Source: Bacteroidota bacterium (GTDB taxonomy: Bacteria; Bacteroidota; Bacteroidia; Chitinophagales; Saprospiraceae). From it: 64,000 nt of DNA. Every line of letters starts with the position of its first letter. Within the stretch, counting starts at the first letter, position 1. The position numbers and the translations under genes are program-made. The notes beneath the pieces were generated by a model. That model searched no databases. It was not told the DNA's origin and worked only from the letters and a program-made list of their open reading frames with translations. This document shows positions 8,719-18,219 of the stretch, in pieces. Location of the stretch: assembly GCA_963169455.1 (NCBI GenBank), contig CAUJDW010000104.1, positions 1 through 64,000 of the forward strand, read 5' to 3'.

Positions 8719-9870
8719 TCACCCTGTCCGGAGCGCAGCCTTCACCGCGGCCCAGTGATCCTCCGTCAACGAGCTGTAGTCGAACAGGCAGATGCCGGCG
8801 GCGCCGGCTTTGCGGGAGACTTCCATGGCGCGGGGCAGTTCTTCGGGGCTGAGGTGGGGGATGAACAGGCCGCTGTAAATGGGCTTTTCATTGTTGAGCC
8901 GGCCCAGGCCGGCTTTAACCTGCTCGCCGATCCAGGCGATATCTTCGTTGTAAAAACCCTGGTAGAGCATGGGCAGGAAAGCATCGAGATCCCATTTGTG
9001 CCATTGCTGGCGCACGCTTTCCCAGTTGGGGAAAACGGCGGCGGTGATCTTCTTGCCGTGCCGGCGGGCCGCCGGCACGAGCTTTTCGTTCACCAGGCTG
9101 GAAACGGCGTCATAACGGAACTGCCTCCAGGCCTCGTTCTGCGAGGGGGCCTCCAGGTCGGTCAGGGGGTCGATGCCCGTTTGGGCTTTGAATTGTTCGC
9201 GGCAATAGTTGGAATAGCTGTAGTCGTATTCCGGGTACTCACGGTCCTGAACGATGCCGTATTTGGGCTGCAGCCCTTCGGCCAGGATGACGTCGGGCAC
9301 GCGGATGTAGTCGAGGTGTATGCCGTCCAGCCCATCGATCCGGCCGAGGGCTTCTACGCGGGCCTGCACGAAGCTTTGGACTTCGGGGTGGCAGGGGCAG
9401 AGGAATTTGTAATAATCCACATAGGCCGGTTTTTCATGCGCCGGTTCTCCTTTTCCGTTGACGGCGAACCAGTCGGGGTGCTTTTCGATAATCTCCGGGA
9501 TGTTGCAGGGCATGCTCCACATCCAGGCGTGGACCTGCAGCCCGGCCTCATGGGCAAGCGGGATGAGCCGCTCCAGCAGGGGTTCCTTCACCGGCACCTC
9601 CGGCAGGCCGATCTGAAACAAGGCTTCATGGCTGTTGAATATCTGCGGCAATACAGCCTCGATGCCCGCCGCCCGTATTTTGCCGAATATCTGCTTCCAC
9701 TGATCGTCACTGAGCCCGAGCTCAGGCCGCATCCATAGCCAGTTGGTGGGCAATCCTTCTACCCGTTCGTAGGCGGAAGAGCGGTTGGCGTCGCAGGAAG
9801 GCAGGGCCGGCAGGGCCATCCAGGCCAGGGCGCCCTTGCCCAGCGTCCTGAGGAATTGTCTTTTGTTCAT
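8719..9870 (-). CDS. Family-10-like glycoside hydrolase (GHL10/DUF187-type) lipoprotein
   Basis: Putative secreted glycosidase. MNKRQFLRTLGKGALAWMALPALPSC is a lipoprotein signal with Cys26; KRQFLR resembles a Tat motif but lacks the twin Arg. The body is a TIM-barrel-like protein with GLQVHAWMWSMPCN, DGIHLDYIRVPD and KITAAVFPNWESVRQQWHKWDLDAFLPMLY, features of the GHL10 group of uncharacterised hydrolases related to GH10. 383 aa. Its start lies 9 bp after the stop of the second GH92 gene, so the two are probably co-transcribed and act on the same glycan. Exact substrate unknown. Confidence 0.85.
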   Translation of the reverse strand: MNKRQFLRTLGKGALAWMALPALPSCDANRSSAYERVEGLPTNWLWMRPELGLSDDQWKQIFGKIRAAGIEAVLPQIFNSHEALFQIGLPEVPVKEPLLERLIPLAHEAGLQVHAWMWSMPCNIPEIIEKHPDWFAVNGKGEPAHEKPAYVDYYKFLCPCHPEVQSFVQARVEALGRIDGLDGIHLDYIRVPDVILAEGLQPKYGIVQDREYPEYDYSYSNYCREQFKAQTGIDPLTDLEAPSQNEAWRQFRYDAVSSLVNEKLVPAARRHGKKITAAVFPNWESVRQQWHKWDLDAFLPMLYQGFYNEDIAWIGEQVKAGLGRLNNEKPIYSGLFIPHLSPEELPRAMEVSRKAGAAGICLFDYSSLTEDHWAAVKAALRTG

Positions 9871-9879
9871 ATTTCGATT

Positions 9880-12144
9880 TTATTTCAGAAATACCTTCAA
9901 ACGCCCCCCCTTCACCAGTTCCTGATGGCTGATGAAAAAGGATTTATGCCTGCGCCCGTTCCACTCGGCCCTGTCGATCAGCAGGTGTTCGTCGCCCCTG
10001 GCGTTCACGGCCTCGATGATCAGTTCCCTGCCGGGATAGTACCTGGGGTCGAGCTGAATTTTCACTTCATCAAAAACGGGGCTGCTGAGGGCAAAATCCA
10101 TATCGCCGGGGCAGTCGGGATAGAAACCCATCATGCTGAAAAGCAGCCAGGCGGAGAGGGTGCCGGTGTCGTCGTTGCCGGGCAGCCCGGCGGGGGCATT
10201 GTAGTAGTGCTGCCGCATCAGGCGCCTTACGGTTGGGGCGGTGTTGTGTTCCTTGCCGGGGATGTGGTTGTAGAGGTAGGGGTAGGTAATATCGGGCTCG
10301 TTGGCCATGTCGAAGTTGCCGGTTTCGAAACAGGACTTCAGGGCCTTGTAGAATGCCTCATCTCCGCCGAGCAGGGTTTTCAGCCCTTTGATATCGTGGG
10401 GTGCGTAAAAGCGGTATTGCCAGGCGTTGCCCTCTATAAACCCGATGACGGGTTCGAAATTTTTGCCGGCCTCGGGGTCGAAGGGCTCCAGCCAGCTGCC
10501 GTTCTCCATACGGGGCCTCAGCATGCCGGTTTGCAGGTCAAAATAGTTGCGGTAGGAATAGGAGCGGCGCAGGAAGCGCTGATGGTCCTCGGGTTTGCCC
10601 AGCGCCTTGGCCAGTTGGGCCAGGTTCCAGTCGGCAATATTGTACTCGAGGGTGGTGGAGACGGTTCCCGACACCATGGCCTTGCTGTTCTCCGGGATAT
10701 ACCCCAGCGAATCGTAGTAGAGCAGCCCGGGCCTGAGTTTGTTGTCGTGCCGCTGTGTGGCTGCCTTTCGGGCGGCTTCGTATGCGGTTTTGACATCGAA
10801 ATCCCTGAGCCCGCGCAGCCAGGTGTCGGCGATGACGGGCGTAGCGGGGTCGCCGACCATGACGCCGGTTTCCATGCCCAGCAATTCCCATTTGGGCAGC
10901 CAGCCGCTCTCGCGGTACATATCCACCATGCTGCGCACCATGTCCAGTTGCAGTTCCGGATAAACCAGGCTGAGAAAGGGGTGCACGTTGCGGTAGGTGT
11001 CCCACAGGGAGAAAACCGTATAGCGGTTGGCGCCGCCGGTGTTTTTCACACCCCCCGTTTCCATTGCGCGGTAATCGCCGTTGACGTCCTGCAGGATGTT
11101 GGGGTGCAGCAACAGGTGGTACAGGGCCGTGTAAAAGTTGATTTTGTCTTCAGGCGTACCGCCTTTCAGTTCGATCCGGCTCAGCAGTTCATTCCAGGCC
11201 TGGCGCGCCTTCCGGCGCGTGCCTTCGAAGTCGAAGCCCGCCTGTTCGGCATCCAGGTTGAGGCGGGCGTTTTCGATGCTGGTGTAGGAGACGCCCACTT
11301 TTACCTCGATGGCGCCGCCCTGCGGCAGGTCATAGGTGAAGTAGGCCCCGATATTGTCGCCGGCCATTTCCTGGCGGAAGCCCGGATAGGGTTTGAAGGC
11401 GTCGTCGTACTTCGTCCAGTCTGCCTCTGCACCTTTGTATTTCGGCATTTTCTTCCAGGCGCCGAAGGCGCCGGCGGGCTGGCTCAGGCGGAGCACGAAG
11501 TACACGGGGCGCACATCTTCGGGGTTGTAACAGAAGTCGCCGATCATCCTGAAGCCTTCCACTTCCTGCCCGGAAACGACACGCAACATGGCGCCGGTTT
11601 CGTTGGTCAGGGCCAGGCCCAGGTTGAGCAGCACGTTGGCCTGCCCGGGGGGGAAAGTATAGCGGCTGATGCCGCTGCGCAGCGTAGCCGACAGCTCCAC
11701 CTGCACACCGTATTTATCCAGCTTGTGGGTGTAATAACCGGGGCCGGCCTGCTCGCCCTGATAGGTGCTGCCGTATTGTTCAGGGTCGAGTTCCAGGGCG
11801 CCGGTAGTGGGCATCAGCAGGATGGCGCCCAGTTCCGGGCAGCCCACGCCGCTGAGGTTGACGTGGCTGTAGCCCGTCAGGAAGCTGTTCTCGTGCACAT
11901 AAGGCCGGGAGTGCCACTCGCTGTCCTTTTCAAAGACGTTGCCCTCTCCCTTTTTGAATGCTACATTGAAGGGGCAGACCGAAACCAGCCCTGCCGGCAT
12001 CACGGGCCCGGGATGGGTGGCGCCGTAGTTGGACGTTCCGATAAAGGGGTTGACGAAATCGGCCGGCTCCTGGGCCGCAGCTGCGAAAGCAAGCAGCAGG
12101 GACAAGAAGATAAACAGGCTGTGCCTCAGGTCGAATAGTTGCAT
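9880..12144 (-). CDS. GH92 family alpha-mannosidase (second copy)
   Basis: Second GH92 exo-alpha-mannosidase, 754 aa. The N-terminus MQLFDLRHSLFIFLSLLLAFAAAAQ is a type I signal peptide, so unlike the first copy it is predicted to be soluble/periplasmic or exported. Signatures: VFSLWDTYRNVHPF (about 376), EGNAWQYRF (about 571) and GNDDTGTLSAWLLFSMMGFYP (about 652). The last differs from the commoner G-N-D-D-C-G-Q-M-S-A-W form seen in the first copy, so it belongs to a different clade and may differ in linkage preference. It leads a two-gene unit with the GHL10 gene. A 21-bp-stem hairpin lies just upstream of its start. Confidence 0.92.
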   Translation of the reverse strand: MQLFDLRHSLFIFLSLLLAFAAAAQEPADFVNPFIGTSNYGATHPGPVMPAGLVSVCPFNVAFKKGEGNVFEKDSEWHSRPYVHENSFLTGYSHVNLSGVGCPELGAILLMPTTGALELDPEQYGSTYQGEQAGPGYYTHKLDKYGVQVELSATLRSGISRYTFPPGQANVLLNLGLALTNETGAMLRVVSGQEVEGFRMIGDFCYNPEDVRPVYFVLRLSQPAGAFGAWKKMPKYKGAEADWTKYDDAFKPYPGFRQEMAGDNIGAYFTYDLPQGGAIEVKVGVSYTSIENARLNLDAEQAGFDFEGTRRKARQAWNELLSRIELKGGTPEDKINFYTALYHLLLHPNILQDVNGDYRAMETGGVKNTGGANRYTVFSLWDTYRNVHPFLSLVYPELQLDMVRSMVDMYRESGWLPKWELLGMETGVMVGDPATPVIADTWLRGLRDFDVKTAYEAARKAATQRHDNKLRPGLLYYDSLGYIPENSKAMVSGTVSTTLEYNIADWNLAQLAKALGKPEDHQRFLRRSYSYRNYFDLQTGMLRPRMENGSWLEPFDPEAGKNFEPVIGFIEGNAWQYRFYAPHDIKGLKTLLGGDEAFYKALKSCFETGNFDMANEPDITYPYLYNHIPGKEHNTAPTVRRLMRQHYYNAPAGLPGNDDTGTLSAWLLFSMMGFYPDCPGDMDFALSSPVFDEVKIQLDPRYYPGRELIIEAVNARGDEHLLIDRAEWNGRRHKSFFISHQELVKGGRLKVFLK

Positions 12145-12157
12145 GGCAGCGGTTTAT

Positions 12158-12212
12158 GGCAGCGGCGTCCGGCCGCGCGTGGATTTTCCCGGCGCGGCCG
12201 GATGCCGCTGCC
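12158..12212. repeat. Long GC-rich inverted repeat upstream of GH92
   Basis: Arms of 21 bp (12158-12178 and 12192-12212) pair with a single mismatch around a 13-nt loop. The arms begin ggcagcggc and end ggccgcgc. It lies 14 bp upstream of the minus-strand GH92 start, so it would be in the 5' leader. There is no T-run on either side. REP-like element or translation-controlling hairpin. Confidence 0.7.
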
Positions 12213-12345
12213 GGATAAGCGGTTGAATTTAGAAAATATCTTGCCGATTTGTGCAGGATTTCACTAATTTCCCCATCCCCTTTCGGGGAAACCCGGCGGG
12301 GGCTTTTTGGAAAAACAAACATAAAACACTGAAAGCGCATTTGTT

Positions 12346-15300
12346 ATGAGGCCATCATGCAATCGTATTAAAACCCGCAAAAACCCGATCGGCAGCTACC
12401 GCTTTTCGGCCTTGCTGCTCGCACTCTACGGGCTCCTCGCCTGGGCCGGCTGTGGCGGGGAGGCGGGAAAAGAGGCCGCCAGGGAAGGCGGGGCAACCAA
12501 CTTCAGCCGCCTGGATGCCTCCCGCACCGGCATCAGCTTCGCCAACCAACTGACGGAAACGGAGGAACTCAACGTCCTTTCCTACGAATACTTCTACAAC
12601 GGCGGCGGAGTTGCTGTTGGAGACATCAACAACGACGGGCTGCCCGACCTGTACTTTTCGGGCAACATGACGCCCAACAAACTCTACCTCAACAAAGGCG
12701 GCATGCAGTTTGAAGACATCACCGAAAAAGCCGGGCTCGCCGGGCGGCCCGATGGCTGGAACACGGGCGTCAACTTCGTCGACATCAACGCCGATGGCCT
12801 GCCCGACCTCTACCTGGCCTATTCCGGCGACAAACCGGAGGAACTGCGCCGAAATGAACTCTACATCAATAACGGCGACAATATTTTCTCCGAGAAAGCC
12901 GCCGAATACGGCCTGGACGACCCGGCCTACACTACCCACAGCCTCTTCTTCGACTACGACCTGGACGGCGACCTCGACTGTTACCTGCTCAACCACTCGA
13001 TCGACGAGTTCCAGAACTTCGATGCGGCCTTTGTCAAAAAAATGACGGATACCTATGCCGGCGACAAGCTGTTCCGCAACGACGGCGGGCGCTTTACGGA
13101 AGTGACGAAGGCCGCCGGCATCCGCAACAACCCCCTCGGCTTCGGCCTGGGCGTCGCCGCTTCCGACCTGAACGGCGACGGCTGGCCCGACCTGTACGTG
13201 AGCAACGACTACACCGAGGAAGATTACCTCTACATCAACACCGGCGACGGCGCCTTCCGCGAAGGCCTGCGCAGCTGCCTGGGGCACATCCCTAATTTCT
13301 CCATGGGCAACGACATCGCCGACTTCAACAACGACGGCCTGCCCGACATCATGGCCCTGGACATGTTGCCCGAGGACAACCGCCGCCAGAAACTCCTCTA
13401 CGGCCCGGATGAGTACGAGAAATTTCAGTCGCAACTCCGCAACGGATACTACCACCAGGTGATGCGCAACATGCTTCAACTGAACAACGGCGACGGCACA
13501 TTCAGCGAAATCGGCCAGTTGGCCGGAGTGTCCAACACCGACTGGAGCTGGGCGGCCCTGCTGGCCGACTTCGACAACGACGGCTGGAAGGACCTCTTCA
13601 TTTCCAACGGCTACCTGCGCGACTACACCAACCGCGATTTTATGTCCTACTACGCCAGCCAGCGGATCAAAGAGGCGCGGGGCCAAACCTCCGATGCCCT
13701 GATGGAGATCATCGGGCACATGGAATCGACCAAAACGCACAACTACATTTTCCGCAACGAAGGCGAGCTGCGATTCAGCAACCAGGTAGAGAACTGGGGC
13801 TTCGACACCCCCCTGCTGACCAACGGCGCCGCCTATGCCGACCTCGACCTGGACGGCGACCTCGACCTGGTGCTCAACAACGTCAACGAACCGGCTGCCA
13901 TTTACGAGAACAGGAGCCCCCGGGGCAATTACCTGCAGGTGCAACTGCGGGGCGGCGGCGGCAACCGCTTCGGCATCGGCGCGCGGGTGGAAGTGTACGC
14001 CGGCGGGCAGGTGATGATGCAGGAATTCATGCCCACCAGAGGCTTTCAGTCATCCATGCACACCCCGCTGCACTTCGGACTGGGTGAAGCCAGCCGCGCC
14101 GACAGCCTGCTGGTGCGCTGGCCCGGCGGGCAGGCCCAGTTGCTCACCGGAGTACAGGGCGGGCAACTGCTGACGCTAAAGGAAGAGGATGCCGCAGCCC
14201 CCGCCCCCAGGCCCGAAATCCCGGCCATGTTTGCGCCCATCGCCTCTCCCCTGCCCTTCACCCATGTGCAGAAACCGACGGTGGACTTCAAACGGCAGGC
14301 CCTGCTGCCCTACATGCTGAGCGGGCAGGGGCCGGCGATGGCCAAAGCTGATGTCAATGGCGATGGCAGGGATGATGTCTTCATTGGCGGCGCCAAGCTG
14401 CAGGCCGGCGAGATATTCCTGCAGCAGGCGGACGGCAGCTTCCGCCCCAGCCGCCAGGAAGCCCTGCAGGAAGGGCTCATCTACGAAGATGTGGACGCCG
14501 CTTTTTTCGACGCCGACCTGGACGGCGACCCCGACCTCTACGTCGTCAGCGGCGGTTACGATTACCTGCCGGATGACCTCGCCCTTCAGGACCGCCTGTA
14601 TCTCAACGACGGAAAGGGTAACTTTTCCCACGCCCGGGATGCGCTGCCCCTCATGCGCAGCAGCGGCGGCTGCGTCGCGGCGGCCGACATCAATGGCGAC
14701 GGGGCTGCCGACCTCTTTGTCGGCGGGCGGCTCATCCCCGGCGAATATCCGAAGGCGCCGGCCAGTTACCTCTTGCTCAACGACGGCAGGGGGCAATTCC
14801 GCATCGCCACGGACGAACTGGCGCCCGGGCTGGCCGCCATCGGCATGGTGACGGACGCCTGCTGGCTGGACGGGGGCCGAACGCTCGCCATCGCCGGGGA
14901 GTGGATGCCGCTTACCTTCTTCCGCAAGGAAGGCGGGCAGTATAAAAACGTGAGCGCACAGGCACTGGAAGCCCCCACCTCCGGCCTCTGGTGCGCCCTG
15001 GCCGCCGCCGACCTCGACGGCGACGGCGACGAGGACCTCATCGCCGGCAATTTCGGGCTGAACAGCCAGATGAAAGCCAGCAAAGCCCAGCCTGTCAGCC
15101 TGTATTATGCCGACTTCGACGACAACGGGGCCGTCGACCCCATTTTAACCTACTACATCCAGGGCAAACCCTTCCCGGCCTTCAGCCGCGACGAACTCTT
15201 TTCCCAGATGGCCGCCCTGAAGAAAAAATTTCCCGATTACGCCTCCTACGCCGAGGCCGGCATCGAGGACATCCTGGAGCCGGAACAACTGAAAAGGGCG

Positions 15301-15699
15301 GGCATTCTGAAGGCTGAAGAACTGCGGAGCCTGTGGCTCGAGAACCTGGGCAACGGCAAGTGGAAAGAGCACGTTTTGCCCCAAATAGCTCAGGTTGCCC
15401 CCGTGTACGCCATCCACCCCTTCGACGCCAATGGCGACGGACGGACGGACCTGCTCCTGGCCGGCAATTTCGAGCGCACCCGGGCCAACTGGGGCCGGTT
15501 CGACGCCAACCACGGGGTACTGCTGCTCAACCAGGGCGGCGGGCGTTGGGCCTACGTTCCCCAAAACCGCTCCGGCTTCCGCCTGCAGGGCGATGTGCGC
15601 GAGATACTGCCCTTCAGCCTGAACGGCCGCCAGGTGCTGCTATTCGGCCAGACGAACGCACCGGTGAGTGCTTATGCGCAGGACAAAATAGTGCAGTAG
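12346..15699 (+). CDS. FG-GAP/VCBS-repeat lipoprotein with ASPIC/UnbV domain
   Basis: Large cell-surface protein, 1117 aa. The signal SALLLALYGLLAWAGC gives lipobox Cys36. At least twelve calcium-binding-type D-x-D/N-x-D-G motifs typical of FG-GAP/VCBS beta-propellers are visible (for example VGDINNDGLPDLY, FVDINADGLPDLY, VAASDLNGDGWPDLY, KADVNGDGRDDVF, AAADLDGDGDEDL). Between two propeller blocks sits an ASPIC/UnbV domain (about residues 525-610: GNRFGIGARVEVYAGGQVMMQEF ... LHFGLG). This architecture (CRTAC1-like) is common in Bacteroidota next to glycan loci, presumably in binding. No catalytic residues recognised. It diverges from the GH92 gene. Confidence 0.9.
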   Translation: MRPSCNRIKTRKNPIGSYRFSALLLALYGLLAWAGCGGEAGKEAAREGGATNFSRLDASRTGISFANQLTETEELNVLSYEYFYNGGGVAVGDINNDGLPDLYFSGNMTPNKLYLNKGGMQFEDITEKAGLAGRPDGWNTGVNFVDINADGLPDLYLAYSGDKPEELRRNELYINNGDNIFSEKAAEYGLDDPAYTTHSLFFDYDLDGDLDCYLLNHSIDEFQNFDAAFVKKMTDTYAGDKLFRNDGGRFTEVTKAAGIRNNPLGFGLGVAASDLNGDGWPDLYVSNDYTEEDYLYINTGDGAFREGLRSCLGHIPNFSMGNDIADFNNDGLPDIMALDMLPEDNRRQKLLYGPDEYEKFQSQLRNGYYHQVMRNMLQLNNGDGTFSEIGQLAGVSNTDWSWAALLADFDNDGWKDLFISNGYLRDYTNRDFMSYYASQRIKEARGQTSDALMEIIGHMESTKTHNYIFRNEGELRFSNQVENWGFDTPLLTNGAAYADLDLDGDLDLVLNNVNEPAAIYENRSPRGNYLQVQLRGGGGNRFGIGARVEVYAGGQVMMQEFMPTRGFQSSMHTPLHFGLGEASRADSLLVRWPGGQAQLLTGVQGGQLLTLKEEDAAAPAPRPEIPAMFAPIASPLPFTHVQKPTVDFKRQALLPYMLSGQGPAMAKADVNGDGRDDVFIGGAKLQAGEIFLQQADGSFRPSRQEALQEGLIYEDVDAAFFDADLDGDPDLYVVSGGYDYLPDDLALQDRLYLNDGKGNFSHARDALPLMRSSGGCVAAADINGDGAADLFVGGRLIPGEYPKAPASYLLLNDGRGQFRIATDELAPGLAAIGMVTDACWLDGGRTLAIAGEWMPLTFFRKEGGQYKNVSAQALEAPTSGLWCALAAADLDGDGDEDLIAGNFGLNSQMKASKAQPVSLYYADFDDNGAVDPILTYYIQGKPFPAFSRDELFSQMAALKKKFPDYASYAEAGIEDILEPEQLKRAGILKAEELRSLWLENLGNGKWKEHVLPQIAQVAPVYAIHPFDANGDGRTDLLLAGNFERTRANWGRFDANHGVLLLNQGGGRWAYVPQNRSGFRLQGDVREILPFSLNGRQVLLFGQTNAPVSAYAQDKIVQ

Positions 15700-15744
15700 G
15701 GGGAGGGATGGCTGTTTGTTCAGGGCGCCCGGGAAACCCCGGAT

Positions 15745-15778
15745 GGGAATGCTGGAATACTGGAATGTTGGGGCACTG
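15745..15778. repeat. Short degenerate octamer array
   Basis: Four consecutive 8-mers (gggaatgc, tggaatac, tggaatgt, tggggcac) directly before the MITE-like element. Related in style to the heptamer arrays of other spacers. Confidence 0.45.
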
Positions 15779-15906
15779 TAAGAAGTTGGACACATTTAGC
15801 AGAACAATATAACAATCCAACAATATAACCCCAGCCTCAGGAACAATGCTATTGACGCCGTATTTCCGAAGCAGTATGAGTTACAATAAATGTGTCCAAC
15901 TACTTA
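15779..15906. mobile_element. MITE-like element with 20-bp terminal inverted repeats
   Basis: A 128-bp AT-rich segment in the spacer between two convergent genes. Its ends are inverted repeats: agttggacacattta (15784-15798) is perfectly complementary to 15887-15901. Extended to 20 bp (15779-15798/15887-15906) there is one mismatch. The outermost bases are TA on both sides, compatible with a TA target duplication as in Tc1/mariner-IS630-type MITEs. No coding capacity, so any transposase would be supplied in trans. Confidence 0.65.
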
Positions 15907-15956
15907 GTACTGCCAACTGACGTACTGCATACTGGCCCGCCGCCGCCAGCAACCAT

Positions 15957-17216
15957 TCAAATAATCATCCCCGCCCCCACCGTTTCATTGGTAGCTTCAT
16001 CCACGAAAATGAGGCTGCCGGTGATACGGTTTTTGCGGTAGCTGTCGAAGAAGAGAGGCTTGGTCGTCCGGATGGCGATGCGGGCGATGTCATTCATGCG
16101 GATGTCCTTGTCTTCCAGGTTGCGGTGCAGGGTATTGATGTCAAGTTTATACCGGATATCTTTGATAATACAGCGGGCTTCCCTGGCCGTGTGCAGAACG
16201 GTGTACTTGCCGCCCATTTGCATAGGCCGCTCATTGAACCAGCAAACCATCACTTCCAGGTCCTGTTCCACCCGGGGCTGGTTGTTTTCCCGCACGATCA
16301 TATCGCCGCGGCTGATGTCCAGGTCGTCTTCCAGTAGGATGGTGCAGGACATGGGAGGGTAGGCCTCTTCCAGTTCTCCGTCATAGGTGTCGATGCGGGC
16401 AATGGTGGAGGTGAAGCCCGACGGCAGAAGCATGACCCTGTCTCCCTTTTTGAATACCCCCCCCGCGATGCGCCCGGCATAACCGCGATAGTCGTGGAAT
16501 TCATCGGAATAGGGCCGTACGACGTATTGCACGGGAAAGCGGCAGTCGATGAAATTGTGGTCCGACCCGATGTGCACGTGTTCGAGGTAGTAGAGCAGGG
16601 TCGGGCCGCCGTACCAGGGCATATTGGGTGATTTTTCCACGACATTGTCCCCTCTCAGTGCGGAGAGCGGGATGAAGTGCACGTCTTTTACGTCCAGTTT
16701 ATAGGAAAACTCCTCAAAATCCTGCCGGATGCGTTCATACACTTCCTCGCTGTAGCCGGCCAGGTCCATTTTGTTGATGCAGATGACCAGGTGCGGTATC
16801 TGCAGAAGGGAAGCGATAAAGGCATGGCGCCGGGTCTGTTCCACCACGCCGTTGCGGGCGTCGATCAGGATGAGGGCGGCGTTTGCCGTAGAGGCGCCCG
16901 TGACCATATTCCGGGTATATTGAATGTGCCCCGGCGTATCGGCTATGATGAACTTCCTCCGCGGCGTGGAGAAGTAGCGGTAGGCCACATCGATGGTAAT
17001 ACCCTGCTCGCGTTCGGCCTTCAGCCCGTCGGTCAGCAGGGCCAGGTTGACTTCGGCCTCCCCGCGCCGCTCGCTGGTCAGCCTTACGGCCTCGTACTGG
17101 TCTTCATAGATGGACTTGCTGTCGTACAACAGGCGCCCGATAAGTGTGCTCTTGCCATCGTCTACGCTGCCGGCCGTCGTGAAGCGGAGCAGCTCGGTGT
17201 GTTTGAAGTCGGACAT
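15957..17216 (-). CDS. cysN: Sulfate adenylyltransferase subunit 1 (GTPase)
   Basis: GTPase subunit of ATP sulfurylase, which with CysD makes adenosine 5'-phosphosulfate from ATP and sulfate in the cytoplasm. EF-Tu-like: P-loop GSVDDGKST (residues about 15-23), switch II DTPGHIQYTRNM (about 93-104), NKMD (about 148-151), followed by the two beta-barrel domains. 419 aa; there is no C-terminal APS kinase, which is encoded separately by cysC. Last gene of a cysC-cysD-cysN unit. A 72-bp spacer to cysD carries a small hairpin. Confidence 0.96.
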   Translation of the reverse strand: MSDFKHTELLRFTTAGSVDDGKSTLIGRLLYDSKSIYEDQYEAVRLTSERRGEAEVNLALLTDGLKAEREQGITIDVAYRYFSTPRRKFIIADTPGHIQYTRNMVTGASTANAALILIDARNGVVEQTRRHAFIASLLQIPHLVICINKMDLAGYSEEVYERIRQDFEEFSYKLDVKDVHFIPLSALRGDNVVEKSPNMPWYGGPTLLYYLEHVHIGSDHNFIDCRFPVQYVVRPYSDEFHDYRGYAGRIAGGVFKKGDRVMLLPSGFTSTIARIDTYDGELEEAYPPMSCTILLEDDLDISRGDMIVRENNQPRVEQDLEVMVCWFNERPMQMGGKYTVLHTAREARCIIKDIRYKLDINTLHRNLEDKDIRMNDIARIAIRTTKPLFFDSYRKNRITGSLIFVDEATNETVGAGMII

Positions 17217-17244
17217 TATTTTGATTTACAATTTACGATTCTTG

Positions 17245-17266
17245 CCCGGCTGCTGCCGCAGCCGGG
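17245..17266. other. Hairpin in cysD-cysN spacer
   Basis: Perfect 8-bp stem cccggctg/cagccggg with a 6-nt loop between cysD and cysN. No T-run, so probably an mRNA structural element rather than a terminator. Confidence 0.45.
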
Positions 17267-17288
17267 TACGGTTTACCCCGTCGTCCAC

Positions 17289-18197
17289 CTAAAAATACCC
17301 TTCCTTTTTCCTGTCCTCCATAGCCGTTTCGGAGCGTTTGTCATCAGCCCGGCTGCCGCGCTCCGTTTTGCGGGCGGTGGCCACCTCTGCGATGATGTCT
17401 TCGATGGAAGCGGCCTCAGACAGCCAGAGCCCGGTGCAGGTCATATCGCCGATGGTGCGGCAGCGGACGGTGATTTCCCGGACGGCGGCCTCTTCTTCCG
17501 GGCGTTTGGGGATAAAATCCGTATCGGCCAGCAACATGCCGTCGCGTTCGAAGACGCGGCGGCGGTGGGCAAAATAGAGGTTGGGCAGTTCCACCTTTTC
17601 GGCGGCGAGGTACATCCACACATCCAGTTCCGTCCAGTTGCTGATGGGGAATACGCGGAAGTGTTCGCCGAAGTGTTTTTTGCCGTTGAACAGGTTCCAC
17701 AGTTCCGGGCGCTGGTTTTTGGGGTCCCACTGCCCGAATTCGTCGCGGTGGGAGAAGAAGCGCTCTTTGGCGCGCGCCTTTTCTTCATCGCGGCGGGCGC
17801 CGCCGATGGCTGCGTCGAAGCGGTTCTTTTCGATCTCTTCCAGCAACACGGCGGTCTGCAGATAATTGCGGCTCGCATTATAGCCCTTTTCTTCCGCGAC
17901 CAGCCCGCGCCGGATGGCATCCTCCACCGATCCGACGATCAGTCGGGCGCCCAGTTCCTGCACCAGCTTGTCGCGGAATTCGATGGTTTCCTGAAAGTTG
18001 TGGCCGGTATCGATATGCAGCAGGGGGAATGGCAGGCGCGCCGGATAGAAGGCCTTTTTGGCCAGATGCACCAGCAGAATGGAGTCTTTACCTCCGGAAA
18101 AAAGCAAGGCCGGGCGCTCGAATTGCGCCGCCACTTCGCGAATGATAAAGATGGACTCCGCTTCCAGTTCTTTAAGATGGTGGAGATGATAGCTCAT
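17289..18197 (-). CDS. cysD: Sulfate adenylyltransferase subunit 2
   Basis: Catalytic ATP-PPase subunit of ATP sulfurylase. PP-loop ALLFSGGKDSILLVHLAKKAF near residues 30-50, then FPLLHIDTGHNFQETIEFRD, GGARRDEEKARAKER and a C-terminal LSEAASIEDIIAEVATARKTERGSRADD typical of CysD. The start at 18197 (MSYHLHHLKELEAESIFIIREV) matches family N-termini; the in-frame start at 18266 would overlap cysC. 302 aa, normal length. Lies 22 bp after cysC and 72 bp before cysN. Confidence 0.96.
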   Translation of the reverse strand: MSYHLHHLKELEAESIFIIREVAAQFERPALLFSGGKDSILLVHLAKKAFYPARLPFPLLHIDTGHNFQETIEFRDKLVQELGARLIVGSVEDAIRRGLVAEEKGYNASRNYLQTAVLLEEIEKNRFDAAIGGARRDEEKARAKERFFSHRDEFGQWDPKNQRPELWNLFNGKKHFGEHFRVFPISNWTELDVWMYLAAEKVELPNLYFAHRRRVFERDGMLLADTDFIPKRPEEEAAVREITVRCRTIGDMTCTGLWLSEAASIEDIIAEVATARKTERGSRADDKRSETAMEDRKKEGYF

Positions 18198-18219
18198 GGC
18201 TTGTTGGCAAATTGAGTTG

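Noticed and set aside
12355..13944. 529-aa open frame on the minus strand
   Set aside because: Antisense shadow of the FG-GAP/ASPIC gene, Val/Gly-rich and repetitive because the propeller motifs repeat.
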